Position numbers and translations under genes: made by a program. Below the pieces are notes generated by a model. It saw nothing but the letters and a program-made list of their open reading frames with translations, was not told the origin of the DNA and made no database searches. Shown piece by piece: positions 28,450-36,416 of a stretch of 64,000 bases of DNA. Position 1 is the first letter of the stretch, and every line of letters starts with the position of its first letter. This stretch comes from Bradyrhizobium sp. dw_78. GTDB lineage: Bacteria; Pseudomonadota; Alphaproteobacteria; Rhizobiales; Xanthobacteraceae. The stretch spans positions 124,001-188,000 of the forward strand of contig NZ_JAAVUS010000009.1 in the NCBI RefSeq assembly GCF_018449525.1, given 5' to 3'.

Positions 28450-28950
28450 CCAGCCCTGCCGGGAAAAATATCCGGCTTCCTCTTCATACCAAATCAGATT
28501 CATTTGCCTCGCATCCCGCCTCATGAAGAGGGGCGTTTCGCGATCGTCACGAACGTAGAGGCGGGAAGCGGTGGCCACGAGACATCGCAGCATTCTTCTG
28601 GGAATGCGGACGAACGAGGTCTTGCGGACGGCGAAGCCGTGTGGTCCTGGCGCCCCGACGCTGGCGTCAAGTTGGCGACGATGCTTGCGCATCGCGCTGA
28701 TGATGGTGGCAATAAAGCCCGGTCACCAAGGAGAGCGCGGAGTAAGCCGTTAAAACCATTGCGCAGGGAAGGCCGGGTGTACCTCGGCTCAACCTGTGGT
28801 TCCTGCCCCGTGCATTTTTTTCACGCACGGGGGCCGCGGGTGCCAGCCGGCATCCGGCCTTCCCTGCGCCCTCTCATCGAAGAAGGGTGTCTCGCAAAGC
28901 AAAGCTCGGGCAATACCGGCCGCGAGAACGCGGCGCTGTATCTCGTTTAG
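28450..28950 (+). repeat. Long structured interspersed repeat, Bradyrhizobium type
   Basis: A stretch of about 500 bases whose phrases (GAGGGGCGTTTCGCGATCG, TGATGGTGGCAATAAAGCCC, AGCCGTTAAAACCATTGCGC) I recognise as recurring in Bradyrhizobium genomes, where they are often annotated as spurious hypothetical proteins. It contains a 16-base perfect inverted repeat, GCGCAGGGAAGGCCGG at 28761-28776 and its complement at 28854-28869, enclosing a second perfect hairpin, CCCCGTGC at 28806-28813 with GCACGGGG at 28825-28832. The open frames across it (such as 28504-28950) are not credible genes. The nature of the element is unknown to me; limits are approximate. Confidence 0.6.
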
Positions 28951-28992
28951 GGCGTCTGGCTGTTTGACAATCGGATTCGGAGACTGCACGGC

Positions 28993-29862
28993 TCACGAAC
29001 GATCGGCCGATGGAACCGCCTCGCCCGCATCCGGCGCGACAATGTGCTCGATCTGTTGCAATTTACGCCGCCGCCAGATCGAGCCCACGATCAGCACGAT
29101 GGCCGCGCCCAGCGCCGAACTGAGATATTCGAGCAGATCTCCGTCCAGGCTGAGATGCGGCGACCAGTGCAGCAAGGCCGAAGTCGCGTTGAAATCGAAC
29201 TCGATCCGGCCGTCGATCAGGCGCTGCAGGAAGGGATGATCGGCCGGATCGCTCGCAATCACGCCGCCGGCGATCCAGCCGAGCAGCGTAGCGCCGAGCC
29301 AGATCAGGATCGGGAACCGGTCGAGCACCATCATGATCAGCGCCGCGCCGGCGATGATCATGGGAATGCTGATGGCCAGCCCCAGGATCAGAAGCGAAAG
29401 CTGCCCGTTCGCCGCGGCCGCCACCGCGATGACATTGTCGAGGCTCATGACGATGTCGGCGATCACGACGATGCGGACGGCGTGCCAGAGCGTGGTGCCC
29501 GCGGCGATCTCGTCATCCTCGTCCTCAGGCACCAAAAGCTTGGCCGCGATGAAGAGCAGCGCAATTCCGCCGACCAGCTTCAGGTAAGGCAGCGCCATCA
29601 GCGTGGCGATGACGCCGGTGAAGGCGATCAGGAGGATCACCGCGATGCCGGCGCCGATCACCATGCCCCACAGGCGGTTGCGCCCATGCAGGCCGCGGCA
29701 CGCCATGGCGATGACCAGCGCGTTATCGCCGGACAGCAGCACGTTGATCCAGATGATCTTGCCGACCGAGAGCCAGAAGCCCGGCGTTTGCAGATCAGCC
29801 TGTAATTGCGTCAGAAACGCACTGAAATTGGCGGGATCAAAGACCTGCGATAACCAGCTCAC
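28993..29862 (-). CDS. TerC family integral membrane protein
   Basis: A 289-residue inner-membrane protein with about seven to eight hydrophobic helices. IIWINVLLSGDNALVIAMAC and VVIADIVMSLDNVIAVAAAA carry the paired SGDNA/SLDN acidic motifs of TerC/Alx/YjbE proteins, which are linked to metal (manganese) export or tellurite resistance. VPEDEDDEIAAG is a charged loop. The gene stands alone downstream of the repeat region and upstream of a dispersed element copy. The transported ion is not settled by sequence. Confidence 0.88.
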   Translation of the reverse strand: MSWLSQVFDPANFSAFLTQLQADLQTPGFWLSVGKIIWINVLLSGDNALVIAMACRGLHGRNRLWGMVIGAGIAVILLIAFTGVIATLMALPYLKLVGGIALLFIAAKLLVPEDEDDEIAAGTTLWHAVRIVVIADIVMSLDNVIAVAAAANGQLSLLILGLAISIPMIIAGAALIMMVLDRFPILIWLGATLLGWIAGGVIASDPADHPFLQRLIDGRIEFDFNATSALLHWSPHLSLDGDLLEYLSSALGAAIVLIVGSIWRRRKLQQIEHIVAPDAGEAVPSADRS

Positions 29863-29902
29863 AGCCCGCCCCTGTCGGTCCGACGTTTGCGGCCATCGTC
29901 AC

Positions 29903-30006
29903 TAGAGCCTTTTCGATTCTGATGAAATCAGAACCGTGCCCTAGCTTTTTATTTTGACGCGTTTTCTTCACGCGAACCGGTATCCACTTCGCTCGAAAAC
30001 GCTCTC
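29903..30006 (+). repeat. TAGAGC dispersed element, full copy
   Basis: A clean full copy: TAGAGCC at the left, the palindrome region TTCTGATGAAATCAGAACCG, the core TTTGACGCGTTTTCTTCACG, and AAAACGCTCT at the right end. It lies between the divergently oriented ends of terC (5' side) and ndk (3' side). Confidence 0.85.
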
Positions 30007-30033
30007 CAAAATGGCCGCCAACGTCCCGGTCAA

Positions 30034-30456
30034 TCAACCGACGATCTCGTTGCCCGCGAAGAACTGGGCGATCTCGACCGCGGCCGTCTCGGGCGCGTCC
30101 GAACCATGCACCGAATTCTCGCCGATCGACTTGGCGTGCAGCTTGCGGATCGTGCCTTCGGCCGCCTTGGCGGGATCGGTCGCGCCCATCACGTCGCGGT
30201 ACTTCAGCACGGCGCCCTCGCCTTGGAGAACCTGCACGACCACCGGTCCGGAAATCATGAACTCCACCAGTTCGCCGAAGAACGGCCGCGCCTTGTGGAC
30301 GGCGTAGAAGGTCTCGGCCTGTTCGCGGGTCATGCGGATGCGCTTCTGCGCGACGATCCGAAGTCCGGCCTTTTCGATCAGCGCGTTGACCGCGCCGGTC
30401 AAATTGCGCTCGGTCGCGTCGGGCTTGATGATCGAGAAGGTGCGTTCAATCGCCAT
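30034..30456 (-). CDS. ndk: Nucleoside diphosphate kinase
   Basis: A 140-residue NDP kinase. IERTFSIIKPDATERNLTGA is the family's N-terminus, and NSVHGSDAPETAAVEIAQFF contains the phosphorylated histidine (NxxHGSD). It balances NTP and dNTP pools by transfer of phosphate from ATP. Length and motifs are normal. Upstream on the minus strand, AAGGACGAA lies just before the start. Confidence 0.96.
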   Translation of the reverse strand: MAIERTFSIIKPDATERNLTGAVNALIEKAGLRIVAQKRIRMTREQAETFYAVHKARPFFGELVEFMISGPVVVQVLQGEGAVLKYRDVMGATDPAKAAEGTIRKLHAKSIGENSVHGSDAPETAAVEIAQFFAGNEIVG

Positions 30457-30759
30457 GATTTCGTCCTTGGAACAGTGGTGGGAGATTTGGCGCGCTTATA
30501 TCGACGCGCCCCGAGAACGGCAAGCGATCCGGCAAAAAGCCGAAGAATCGCCGCAAGCCGGACCGGCGGCTGACCCCGCCGCCCCCAGAATTACAACAAT
30601 TTCATCGAGGTGAACCTTGTCTGACAGGACCATGCCGGTCCGGTTCATGTTTGCCCGGATAGGCTGAAATCGACCCGGTGCCTGCCGCGCTTCGGAAGTA
30701 ACCGGGTCCCGTGCATTCACCGACGCGCCAATGCGCGCCGAACCCTCAAGGAGACGACC
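30457..30759. other. Intergenic region ndk to small exported protein
   Basis: About 300 bases between divergent genes. No additional gene or conserved signal was recognised; promoters for ndk and for the small exported gene must lie here. Confidence 0.4.
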
Positions 30760-31026
30760 ATGTTACGCAAACTCTCGCTTGTTGCATTCGCTGCGGCTTC
30801 GCTGGGCGTGGCTGCGTTGGCGCCGACTTCCGCGTCGGCCTGGGGTGCCCCGGGGTGGCATGGCGGTTGGCACGGTGGCTGGCATGGCGGCGGCTGGGGA
30901 TGGCGCGCCGCCCCGCGCGTCTATGTCGGCGGACCGGCCTATGGCTACGGTGGCGGTTGTTATACCCGGCGGCTGGTTCCAACGCCCTGGGGACCGCGCT
31001 GGCGCCTGGTCAATCGCTGCTACTGA
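30760..31026 (+). CDS. Small exported Gly/Trp/His-rich protein
   Basis: An 88-residue protein. Residues 1-28 are a signal peptide (MLRKLSLVAFAAASLGVAAL, cut near SASA-W). The mature part begins with tandem HGGW units (WHGGWHGGWHGGGWGW) and ends with a short structured tail, CYTRRLVPTPWGPRWRLVNR, CY, with a cysteine on each side. Similar exported proteins with this tail are common in Bradyrhizobium. The His/Trp/Gly repeats could bind metal or other ligands, but that is a guess. AAGGAG lies 8 bases upstream of the start. A hairpin follows 30 bases downstream. Confidence 0.75.
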   Translation: MLRKLSLVAFAAASLGVAALAPTSASAWGAPGWHGGWHGGWHGGGWGWRAAPRVYVGGPAYGYGGGCYTRRLVPTPWGPRWRLVNRCY

Positions 31027-31056
31027 CACCGCCACGTCCAGCGGATTCGGATCGAA

Positions 31057-31087
31057 GGAAAGCCCCGGCCAAGCACCGGGGCTTTCC
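31057..31087 (+). terminator. Perfect 12-bp hairpin, likely terminator
   Basis: GGAAAGCCCCGG and its exact complement CCGGGGCTTTCC flank a 7-base loop. It lies 31 bases after the stop of the small exported protein, where a Rho-independent terminator is expected, though the following sequence is CGG..., not a T-tract. Confidence 0.6.
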
Positions 31088-31224
31088 GGTCTCGGGCCCG
31101 GTCGCTCAATCTTAATTCAATCTTTACTAGAAACCGCGCAATCGGCCGGACGCTTCGAAACAATCTCCGTCGCTGTGACTTGGTGCTGCATGATCTTGCA
31201 CAACCAAGCGGCGCGGAGCTCGCC

Positions 31225-31410
31225 ATGAACAGCCGGACGGTCAACCGTTTTGAGGACATCGATCACGCCACCAGCCGATCGATCTGCGACGCCATTGGCG
31301 AACGTCTCCGGCAGAACCTCAGCCCCGATACGTCCGCGCTCTCGTCCCGCTTGCAGTCCTTGATGGACGAGATGCGCCGGCGGGACGGCCAGAACAGCCC
31401 CAGGGACTAG
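31225..31410 (+). CDS. Small protein of unknown function
   Basis: A 61-residue protein starting MNSRTVNRFEDIDHATSRSI and ending in SSRLQSLMDEMRRRDGQNSP, RD. It is charged, predicted helical and without signal peptide. Its composition and codon use are like the neighbouring genes. The start at 31225 follows GGAG by about 6 bases. It precedes the ABC-F gene by 87 bases on the same strand and may be its companion. I do not recognise a domain. Confidence 0.5.
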   Translation: MNSRTVNRFEDIDHATSRSICDAIGERLRQNLSPDTSALSSRLQSLMDEMRRRDGQNSPRD

Positions 31411-31497
31411 CCGGCTGCATTTTCGACCCGGATCACCCAAAGATTGTGTTCCGCAGAACCGGCTTGCCTTTGGCCGCGGCTCCGGTGACAACGCCGC

Positions 31498-33375
31498 ATG
31501 CTTTCCATCACCGATATCTCGATCCGCGTCGCCGGACGCCTGTTGATCGATCAGAGTTCCGCCCAGATCATCCCCGGCGCGCGGGTCGGATTCGTCGGCC
31601 GCAACGGCGTCGGCAAATCGACCCTGTTTCGCGCGATCCGCGGCGAATTGCCGATCGAAACCGGCAGTATCGCCATCCCTCCGCGCTGGCGCGTCGGCAG
31701 CCTTGCCCAGGAAGCCCCCGACGGCCCGGAAAGCCTGATCGAGGTGGTGCTGAAGGCGGATCTTGAGCGCGCAGCCCTGCTGAGCGAGGCCGAAACGGCG
31801 CAGGATCCGGCGCGGATCGCCGACATTCAGACCCGGCTCGTCGATATCGACGCCCATTCCGCCCCAGCCCGCGCCGCCGCGATCCTCTCCGGCCTCGGAT
31901 TTTCCACCGCCGATCAGGCGCGATCCTGTTCCGAGTTCTCCGGCGGCTGGCGCATGCGCGTCGCGCTCGCCGCGACCCTGTTTGCGGCTCCCGACCTGCT
32001 GCTGCTCGACGAACCGACCAACTATCTCGACCTCGAAGGAACGCTGTGGCTGGAAGATCACCTTGCGAATTACCCGCGCACGGTGATCGTCATCAGCCAT
32101 GACCGCGACCTGCTCGATACCTCGGTCGATCAGATCCTGCACCTCGATCACGGCAAGCTCACGCTCTACAAGGGCACCTACTCGTCGTTCGAGGAGCAGC
32201 GCGCCACCCGCGAAATGCTGGACGCCAAGCATGCCAGGCGCCAGGCCGACGAGCGCAAGCGGCTGCAGGACTTCGTCAATCGCTTCAAGGCCAAGGCCTC
32301 GAAGGCGCGGCAGGCCCAATCCCGCGTCAAGATGCTGGAGAAAATGAAGCCCGTCACCGCGCTGGTGACGCAGGATGTGCGTGAAATCAGCTTTCCGGTG
32401 CCGGAGAAAATGCTCTCGCCGCCGATCATCGCCGTCGACAACGTCTCGATCGGCTATGACCCAAAAAAGCCCGTGCTCAACCGCGTCACCCTGCGCATCG
32501 ATACCGACGACCGCATCGCGTTGCTCGGCTCCAACGGTAACGGCAAGTCGACGCTGGTGAAACTGCTCGCCGGCAAACTCGCCCCGTTCTCCGGCCACGT
32601 CACGCGCGCGGAAAAACTGTCGATCGGCTATTTCGCGCAGCATCAGGTCGACGAACTCGATCTCGAAGGCTCGACCTATGATCACCTCCGCCGCCTGATG
32701 CCCGATGCGCCCGAAAGCAAGGTTCGGGCACGCGCCGGCGCGATCGGCTTTTCGGGAAAAGCCGCCGACACGATCGTCAAGAGCCTGTCGGGCGGCGAAA
32801 AGGCGCGGCTGCTGCTGGGATTGGCGACGTTCTTCGGCCCCAACATGATCATTCTCGACGAGCCCACCAACCATCTGGACATCGACAGCCGCGCCGCGCT
32901 CGCCGAGGCGATCAACGCGTTTCCCGGCGCGGTCATCATGGTTTCCCACGACCGCTATCTGATCGAAGCCTGCGCCGATCAATTGTGGGTCGTCGCCGAC
33001 CATGCCGTCACGGCCTATGACGGCGACCTTGACGACTACCGGCGGGCGATATTGTCGGCGCGCGGCATGCGAACGAATCCGCGCGAGCGCGCCGGCGGCG
33101 AACGCGACAATGGCGGCGACAAGCCTCCACGCGGCAAGGCCGAGAAACGCTCGCCGCTGAAACAACGGATTGCCCAGGCCGAGGCCGAGATCGCTCGCAT
33201 CAGCGAGATCATCGCCAAGGTCGATACGGCGCTGGCGCTGCCGGACCTGTTCACGCGCGATCCGAAACAGGCCGCCCAGCTCAGCAAAGCGCGCGCCGGC
33301 GCCGCGAACGCATTGCAGCGGGCCGAGGAAGAATGGCTGAAAGCCAGTTCGGCGTATGACGAAGCAGCAGGCTAG
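31498..33375 (+). CDS. ABC-F family ATP-binding protein
   Basis: A 625-residue ATPase with two nucleotide-binding domains and no membrane segment. The first has VGFVGRNGVGKSTLFRAIRG (Walker A), EFSGGWRMRVALAATLFAAP (signature) and LLLLDEPTNYLDL; the second has LGSNGNGKSTLVKLL, SLSGGEKARLLLGLATFFGP and IILDEPTNHLDID. A charged linker (about residues 240-300) separates them, as in translation-associated ABC-F proteins such as Uup and EttA. The C-terminal tail (about 520-620) is coiled-coil-like and resembles the Uup type. These act at the ribosome during translation stress, not in transport. Its stop TAG is the first bases of a partial repeat copy. Confidence 0.92.
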   Translation: MLSITDISIRVAGRLLIDQSSAQIIPGARVGFVGRNGVGKSTLFRAIRGELPIETGSIAIPPRWRVGSLAQEAPDGPESLIEVVLKADLERAALLSEAETAQDPARIADIQTRLVDIDAHSAPARAAAILSGLGFSTADQARSCSEFSGGWRMRVALAATLFAAPDLLLLDEPTNYLDLEGTLWLEDHLANYPRTVIVISHDRDLLDTSVDQILHLDHGKLTLYKGTYSSFEEQRATREMLDAKHARRQADERKRLQDFVNRFKAKASKARQAQSRVKMLEKMKPVTALVTQDVREISFPVPEKMLSPPIIAVDNVSIGYDPKKPVLNRVTLRIDTDDRIALLGSNGNGKSTLVKLLAGKLAPFSGHVTRAEKLSIGYFAQHQVDELDLEGSTYDHLRRLMPDAPESKVRARAGAIGFSGKAADTIVKSLSGGEKARLLLGLATFFGPNMIILDEPTNHLDIDSRAALAEAINAFPGAVIMVSHDRYLIEACADQLWVVADHAVTAYDGDLDDYRRAILSARGMRTNPRERAGGERDNGGDKPPRGKAEKRSPLKQRIAQAEAEIARISEIIAKVDTALALPDLFTRDPKQAAQLSKARAGAANALQRAEEEWLKASSAYDEAAG

Positions 33376-33411
33376 ATCGTGATCGGTTCTGATTGAATCA
33401 GAACCGCGATA
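33373..33411 (+). repeat. Partial copy of the TAGAGC dispersed element
   Basis: Only the left end survives: TAGATCGTGATCG and the perfect palindrome made of two 10-base arms (GGTTCTGATT and AATCAGAACC) around one base. The TAG is the stop codon of the ABC-F gene. Confidence 0.75.
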
Positions 33412-33429
33412 GCGCCAACGGCGCGAAGA

Positions 33430-34002
33430 TCAGGTCGCAGCCGGCTTCTTCTTCGCTTTCGACTTCGCGGCTTTCGGCTCCGGCGGCGGCTCCTCGCCGC
33501 GTTCGACCGACGTCAGCCGTCCCGCGTTAAACGTGTAGATTCCGGCGCGCGGTCCCTGATTATAGGTGATGACGGCCAGGCGATCGCCATGCTCGTTCCT
33601 GGAAACATTGACGTTGCTGGGGGCGCCGATGCCGCGAACAACATCGCATTCGGTATGGCCGAGCGCCACGGAGCCGGTTGGCGCCGGCGGCGCGCCGGCG
33701 GCGCCTTCGGTCATGGCGTTAGCGCCGGTCGACGCGGCTGGTGGAGTCATGCCCGAGCAAAGCCCCTCGCCGCTGACCAAATCGTCGGCCGTCACCGGCT
33801 TGTTCGGGGTGAGCGGCGGCGTTTCAATCGAAACCGCCTCGATGGTCAGCCGGCCGGTTTTCTTGAACCAATCCGCATCCTTCGACAGAAGATCGGACGA
33901 GAACATGTCGCCCATGCTCGCGCCTCCTCCGCACCCCGACAGAAGAGGAGCGAACAGCAGCAAGGCCAGCCATCGCCTTCGATGAGAATTCCCGTTTCGC
34001 AC
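33430..34002 (-). CDS. Lipoprotein of unknown function
   Basis: A 190-residue lipoprotein: WLALLLFAPLLSGCGGGASM has the lipobox LLSG-C, with the cysteine at residue 24. The central part (VSGEGLCSGMTPPAASTGAN and then LGHTECDVVRGIGAPSNVNV) contains two cysteines, and ITYNQGPRAGIYTFNAGRLT resembles the beta-strands of the SmpA/OmlA fold; the tail is Pro/Lys/Ala rich. The 'ECDVVRGIGAP' stretch resembles a DUF-type bacterial lipoprotein family. It lies convergent with the ABC-F gene. Function unknown. Confidence 0.75.
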   Translation of the reverse strand: MRNGNSHRRRWLALLLFAPLLSGCGGGASMGDMFSSDLLSKDADWFKKTGRLTIEAVSIETPPLTPNKPVTADDLVSGEGLCSGMTPPAASTGANAMTEGAAGAPPAPTGSVALGHTECDVVRGIGAPSNVNVSRNEHGDRLAVITYNQGPRAGIYTFNAGRLTSVERGEEPPPEPKAAKSKAKKKPAAT

Positions 34003-34125
34003 GATAAATCAGCTTCCTAGCCCGCGTCCTAAGCGGCTGTCCCACCATCACTTTGCGGCACGACCGTGGCTACAGGGACACTACCCCCACCAAAATCGCA
34101 GATTATCATTAATTGGTACAAATCG

Positions 34126-34578
34126 CTATTGCCGCCGCTGCCACCGGCCGCGCTCGTCCGCCTGCCAATAGGTGACCTCGAAACCGCGCGCCTTGCAATC
34201 GGTCCAGGCGCTGCGTGCCGCCCCCAAGGCGTCGCTGTCGTCACCGTTGAAGATCAGGACCAGCCGTTCATAGTTTCCGGAATCGGCCGGCAAAGCGGCA
34301 TTGTCGACCAAGAACCTGACATTGGCACGATTCGGGTTACCCTCCTCCGCGACCAACAGGACTGGCTGATCCGATGCATCGCCGGCACGCCAAGTGGCGT
34401 GCGGCAGAAATGAATCGTCGCGATAGGTCCATAAATGAGCGTCGAGCGCGTCGGCGCGCTCCTCCGATGTCGACTGCACCACCACCCGCCAGCCGCGCTC
34501 AAGCGATTTCTCAAGAAGCGGCGGCAAGACATTTTCCAGCGTCATGTCTTGCAGGTGATAGAATAGAACTTCCGTCAT
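34126..34578 (-). CDS. holC: DNA polymerase III chi subunit
   Basis: A 150-residue HolC. MTEVLFYHLQDMTLENVLPP LL is the typical N-terminus, followed by QSTSEERADALDAHLWTYRD, LPHATWRA and PVLLVAEEGNPN. The chi subunit links the replicative clamp loader to single-strand binding protein. Its start overlaps the pepA stop codon by four bases (ATGA), so the two are translationally coupled, an arrangement shared by many proteobacteria. Confidence 0.93.
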   Translation of the reverse strand: MTEVLFYHLQDMTLENVLPPLLEKSLERGWRVVVQSTSEERADALDAHLWTYRDDSFLPHATWRAGDASDQPVLLVAEEGNPNRANVRFLVDNAALPADSGNYERLVLIFNGDDSDALGAARSAWTDCKARGFEVTYWQADERGRWQRRQ

Positions 34579-36080
34579 TTTTTGGCTTCGTAATATTCCG
34601 CGACCAGCCGCTCGAGCAGGCGAACGCCATAGCCCGAACCCCAGCTCTGGTTGATGTCGGTCTTCGGCGCCCCCATCGCGGTTCCCGCAATGTCGAGATG
34701 CGCCCAGGGCGTGTCGTCGACGAAACGCTGCAGGAACTGCGCGGCCGTGATCGAACCGCCATTGCGGCTGCCGCCCGTGTTCTTCACATCGGCGAATTGC
34801 GAGTCGATCATCTTGTCATATTCTGGACCGAGCGGCAGGCGCCAGACCCGCTCCCCGGTCTCCGTTCCGACCTTGATCAGCCGTTCGGCCAATTCGTCGT
34901 TGTTGGAGAACAATCCGGCGTATTCGGTACCAAGCGCGACCAGGATCGCCCCGGTCAGGGTCGCGAGATCAACCATGAATTTCGGCTTGAACTTCCTGGC
35001 GACGTACCAGAGCACGTCGGCCAGCACCAACCGGCCCTCGGCGTCGGTATTGATGATCTCGATGGTCTGACCGGACATCGAGGTCACGATATCGCCGGGG
35101 CGCTGCGCGTTGCCGTCGGGCATGTTCTCGACCAGGCCGATGGCGCCGACCGCGTTGACCTTGGCCTTGCGCGCGGCGAGCGCGTGCATCAGCCCGACCA
35201 CGCAGGCCGCGCCGCCCATATCGCCCTTCATGTCCTCCATGCCTCCTGCGGACTTGATCGATATGCCGCCGGTATCGAAGCAGACGCCCTTGCCGACAAA
35301 CGCCACCGGCGGCTCGCCGCGCTTGCCGCCGTTCCAGCGCATGATCACGGTCCGGCCCGGCTGGGTCGAACCCTGGGCGACACCGAGCAGCGCGCCCATT
35401 CCAAGTTTCGCCATCGCCTTGACGTCAAGCACTTCGACATCGACGCCGATTTTGCGCAGTTGCGCCGCGCGCCGCGCGAATTCGACGGGATAGAGCACAT
35501 TCGGCGGCTCGTTGACGAGTTCGCGCGCGAGGATCACGCCGTCGACGATATGCGAATCGGGAGAGAAGGCCTTGCGCGTCGCCGCGACGTCGGCGACGGC
35601 CACCGAAATGTCGGCGCGCAGCGCGGTATCCTCACCATCCTTCTTTCTGGTCTTGTAGCGGTCGAATTTATAGGCGCGCAGCCGCACGCCAGCGGCGATC
35701 GCGGCGGCCTGCTCCGGCTTCATCGCCCCGTTGGGCAAATCCGCAACGATCGTTACCGGATCGCTGGCAGCACGCAATTTGCCGGCGACCACGCCGCCCA
35801 GCTTGAGAAAATCATTGTCCTTGACCGCCGATAGCTTGCCGGTTCCGACCACGATCAGGCGCGGCGACTTGAGGCCCTGCGGCGCCAGGATGTCGAGCAC
35901 CGCGCCGCTCTTCCCCTTGAACTGGTTGGTGGCCGCAGCGCGCCCGACAAGGCTTGCAGCCGGCCCCAGCGCCTTTCGCGCAGCATCGCCGAATTTCAGC
36001 GTGTCGTCGCAGAACACGACGAGAATGCCACGCGCGGCGGCGGAAAACGGGGCGAAGCCGACCTTGACGGCGTCGGACAT
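34575..36080 (-). CDS. pepA: Leucyl aminopeptidase
   Basis: A 501-residue M17 aminopeptidase. The catalytic region contains VGKGVCFDTGGISIKSAGGM, MKGDMGGAA and NTDAEGRLVLADVLWYVARK, with the Lys, Asp, Asp and Glu zinc ligands. It removes N-terminal leucine and other residues from peptides in the cytoplasm; in some bacteria it also acts as a site-specific DNA-binding protein. Start 36080 (MSDAVKVGFAPF) is preferred to the frame start at 36095. holC overlaps its end, and the LPS export genes diverge upstream. Confidence 0.96.
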   Translation of the reverse strand: MSDAVKVGFAPFSAAARGILVVFCDDTLKFGDAARKALGPAASLVGRAAATNQFKGKSGAVLDILAPQGLKSPRLIVVGTGKLSAVKDNDFLKLGGVVAGKLRAASDPVTIVADLPNGAMKPEQAAAIAAGVRLRAYKFDRYKTRKKDGEDTALRADISVAVADVAATRKAFSPDSHIVDGVILARELVNEPPNVLYPVEFARRAAQLRKIGVDVEVLDVKAMAKLGMGALLGVAQGSTQPGRTVIMRWNGGKRGEPPVAFVGKGVCFDTGGISIKSAGGMEDMKGDMGGAACVVGLMHALAARKAKVNAVGAIGLVENMPDGNAQRPGDIVTSMSGQTIEIINTDAEGRLVLADVLWYVARKFKPKFMVDLATLTGAILVALGTEYAGLFSNNDELAERLIKVGTETGERVWRLPLGPEYDKMIDSQFADVKNTGGSRNGGSITAAQFLQRFVDDTPWAHLDIAGTAMGAPKTDINQSWGSGYGVRLLERLVAEYYEAKK

Positions 36081-36416
36081 GAGAAAATCCTCCAAAAATC
36101 AGAGCTGTAGCAGGGGGCCGGAGCCCGATCGATGCTCTCTTTGGCTGTAAGGCACATCCGTCAAGAGCATGTTCCGGCGCACTATGGCCTGCGAGTCGCC
36201 ACAGTGCCAAGCGCCGCCGTGGCCGCAAGGCCACAAACATGAATTATTAACCATATCCTAAGGGTGCCACGGCTCAGCCATTTTGTTGACGGATCAACGA
36301 GATGGTAATGAGAAGAGTGGGCCGGCTGGAGGGGAGTCGGCGACCCAAGGGGATCCTGGCTCCAGGATGGGTCGCCAACCGTGCTTCCAGCTTGAAGGTG
36401 GGATCGTGCGGTAACG
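36081..36416. other. Divergent intergenic region pepA/lptF
   Basis: About 335 bases that must hold both promoters. AT-rich stretches near 36240-36270 (ATTATTAACCATATCCTAAGG) could be promoter elements, but no -35/-10 pair was assigned. No gene seen. Confidence 0.4.

Noticed and set aside
28504..28950. 148-codon plus-strand frame
   Set aside because: It lies within the interspersed repeat with nested hairpins; similar frames in this group are commonly spurious annotations.
31117..33165. 682-codon open frame on the minus strand opposite the ABC-F gene
   Set aside because: It is the GC-rich antisense shadow of a well-supported ABC-F gene, is rich in Arg, Gly and His, and has no domain or start signal.
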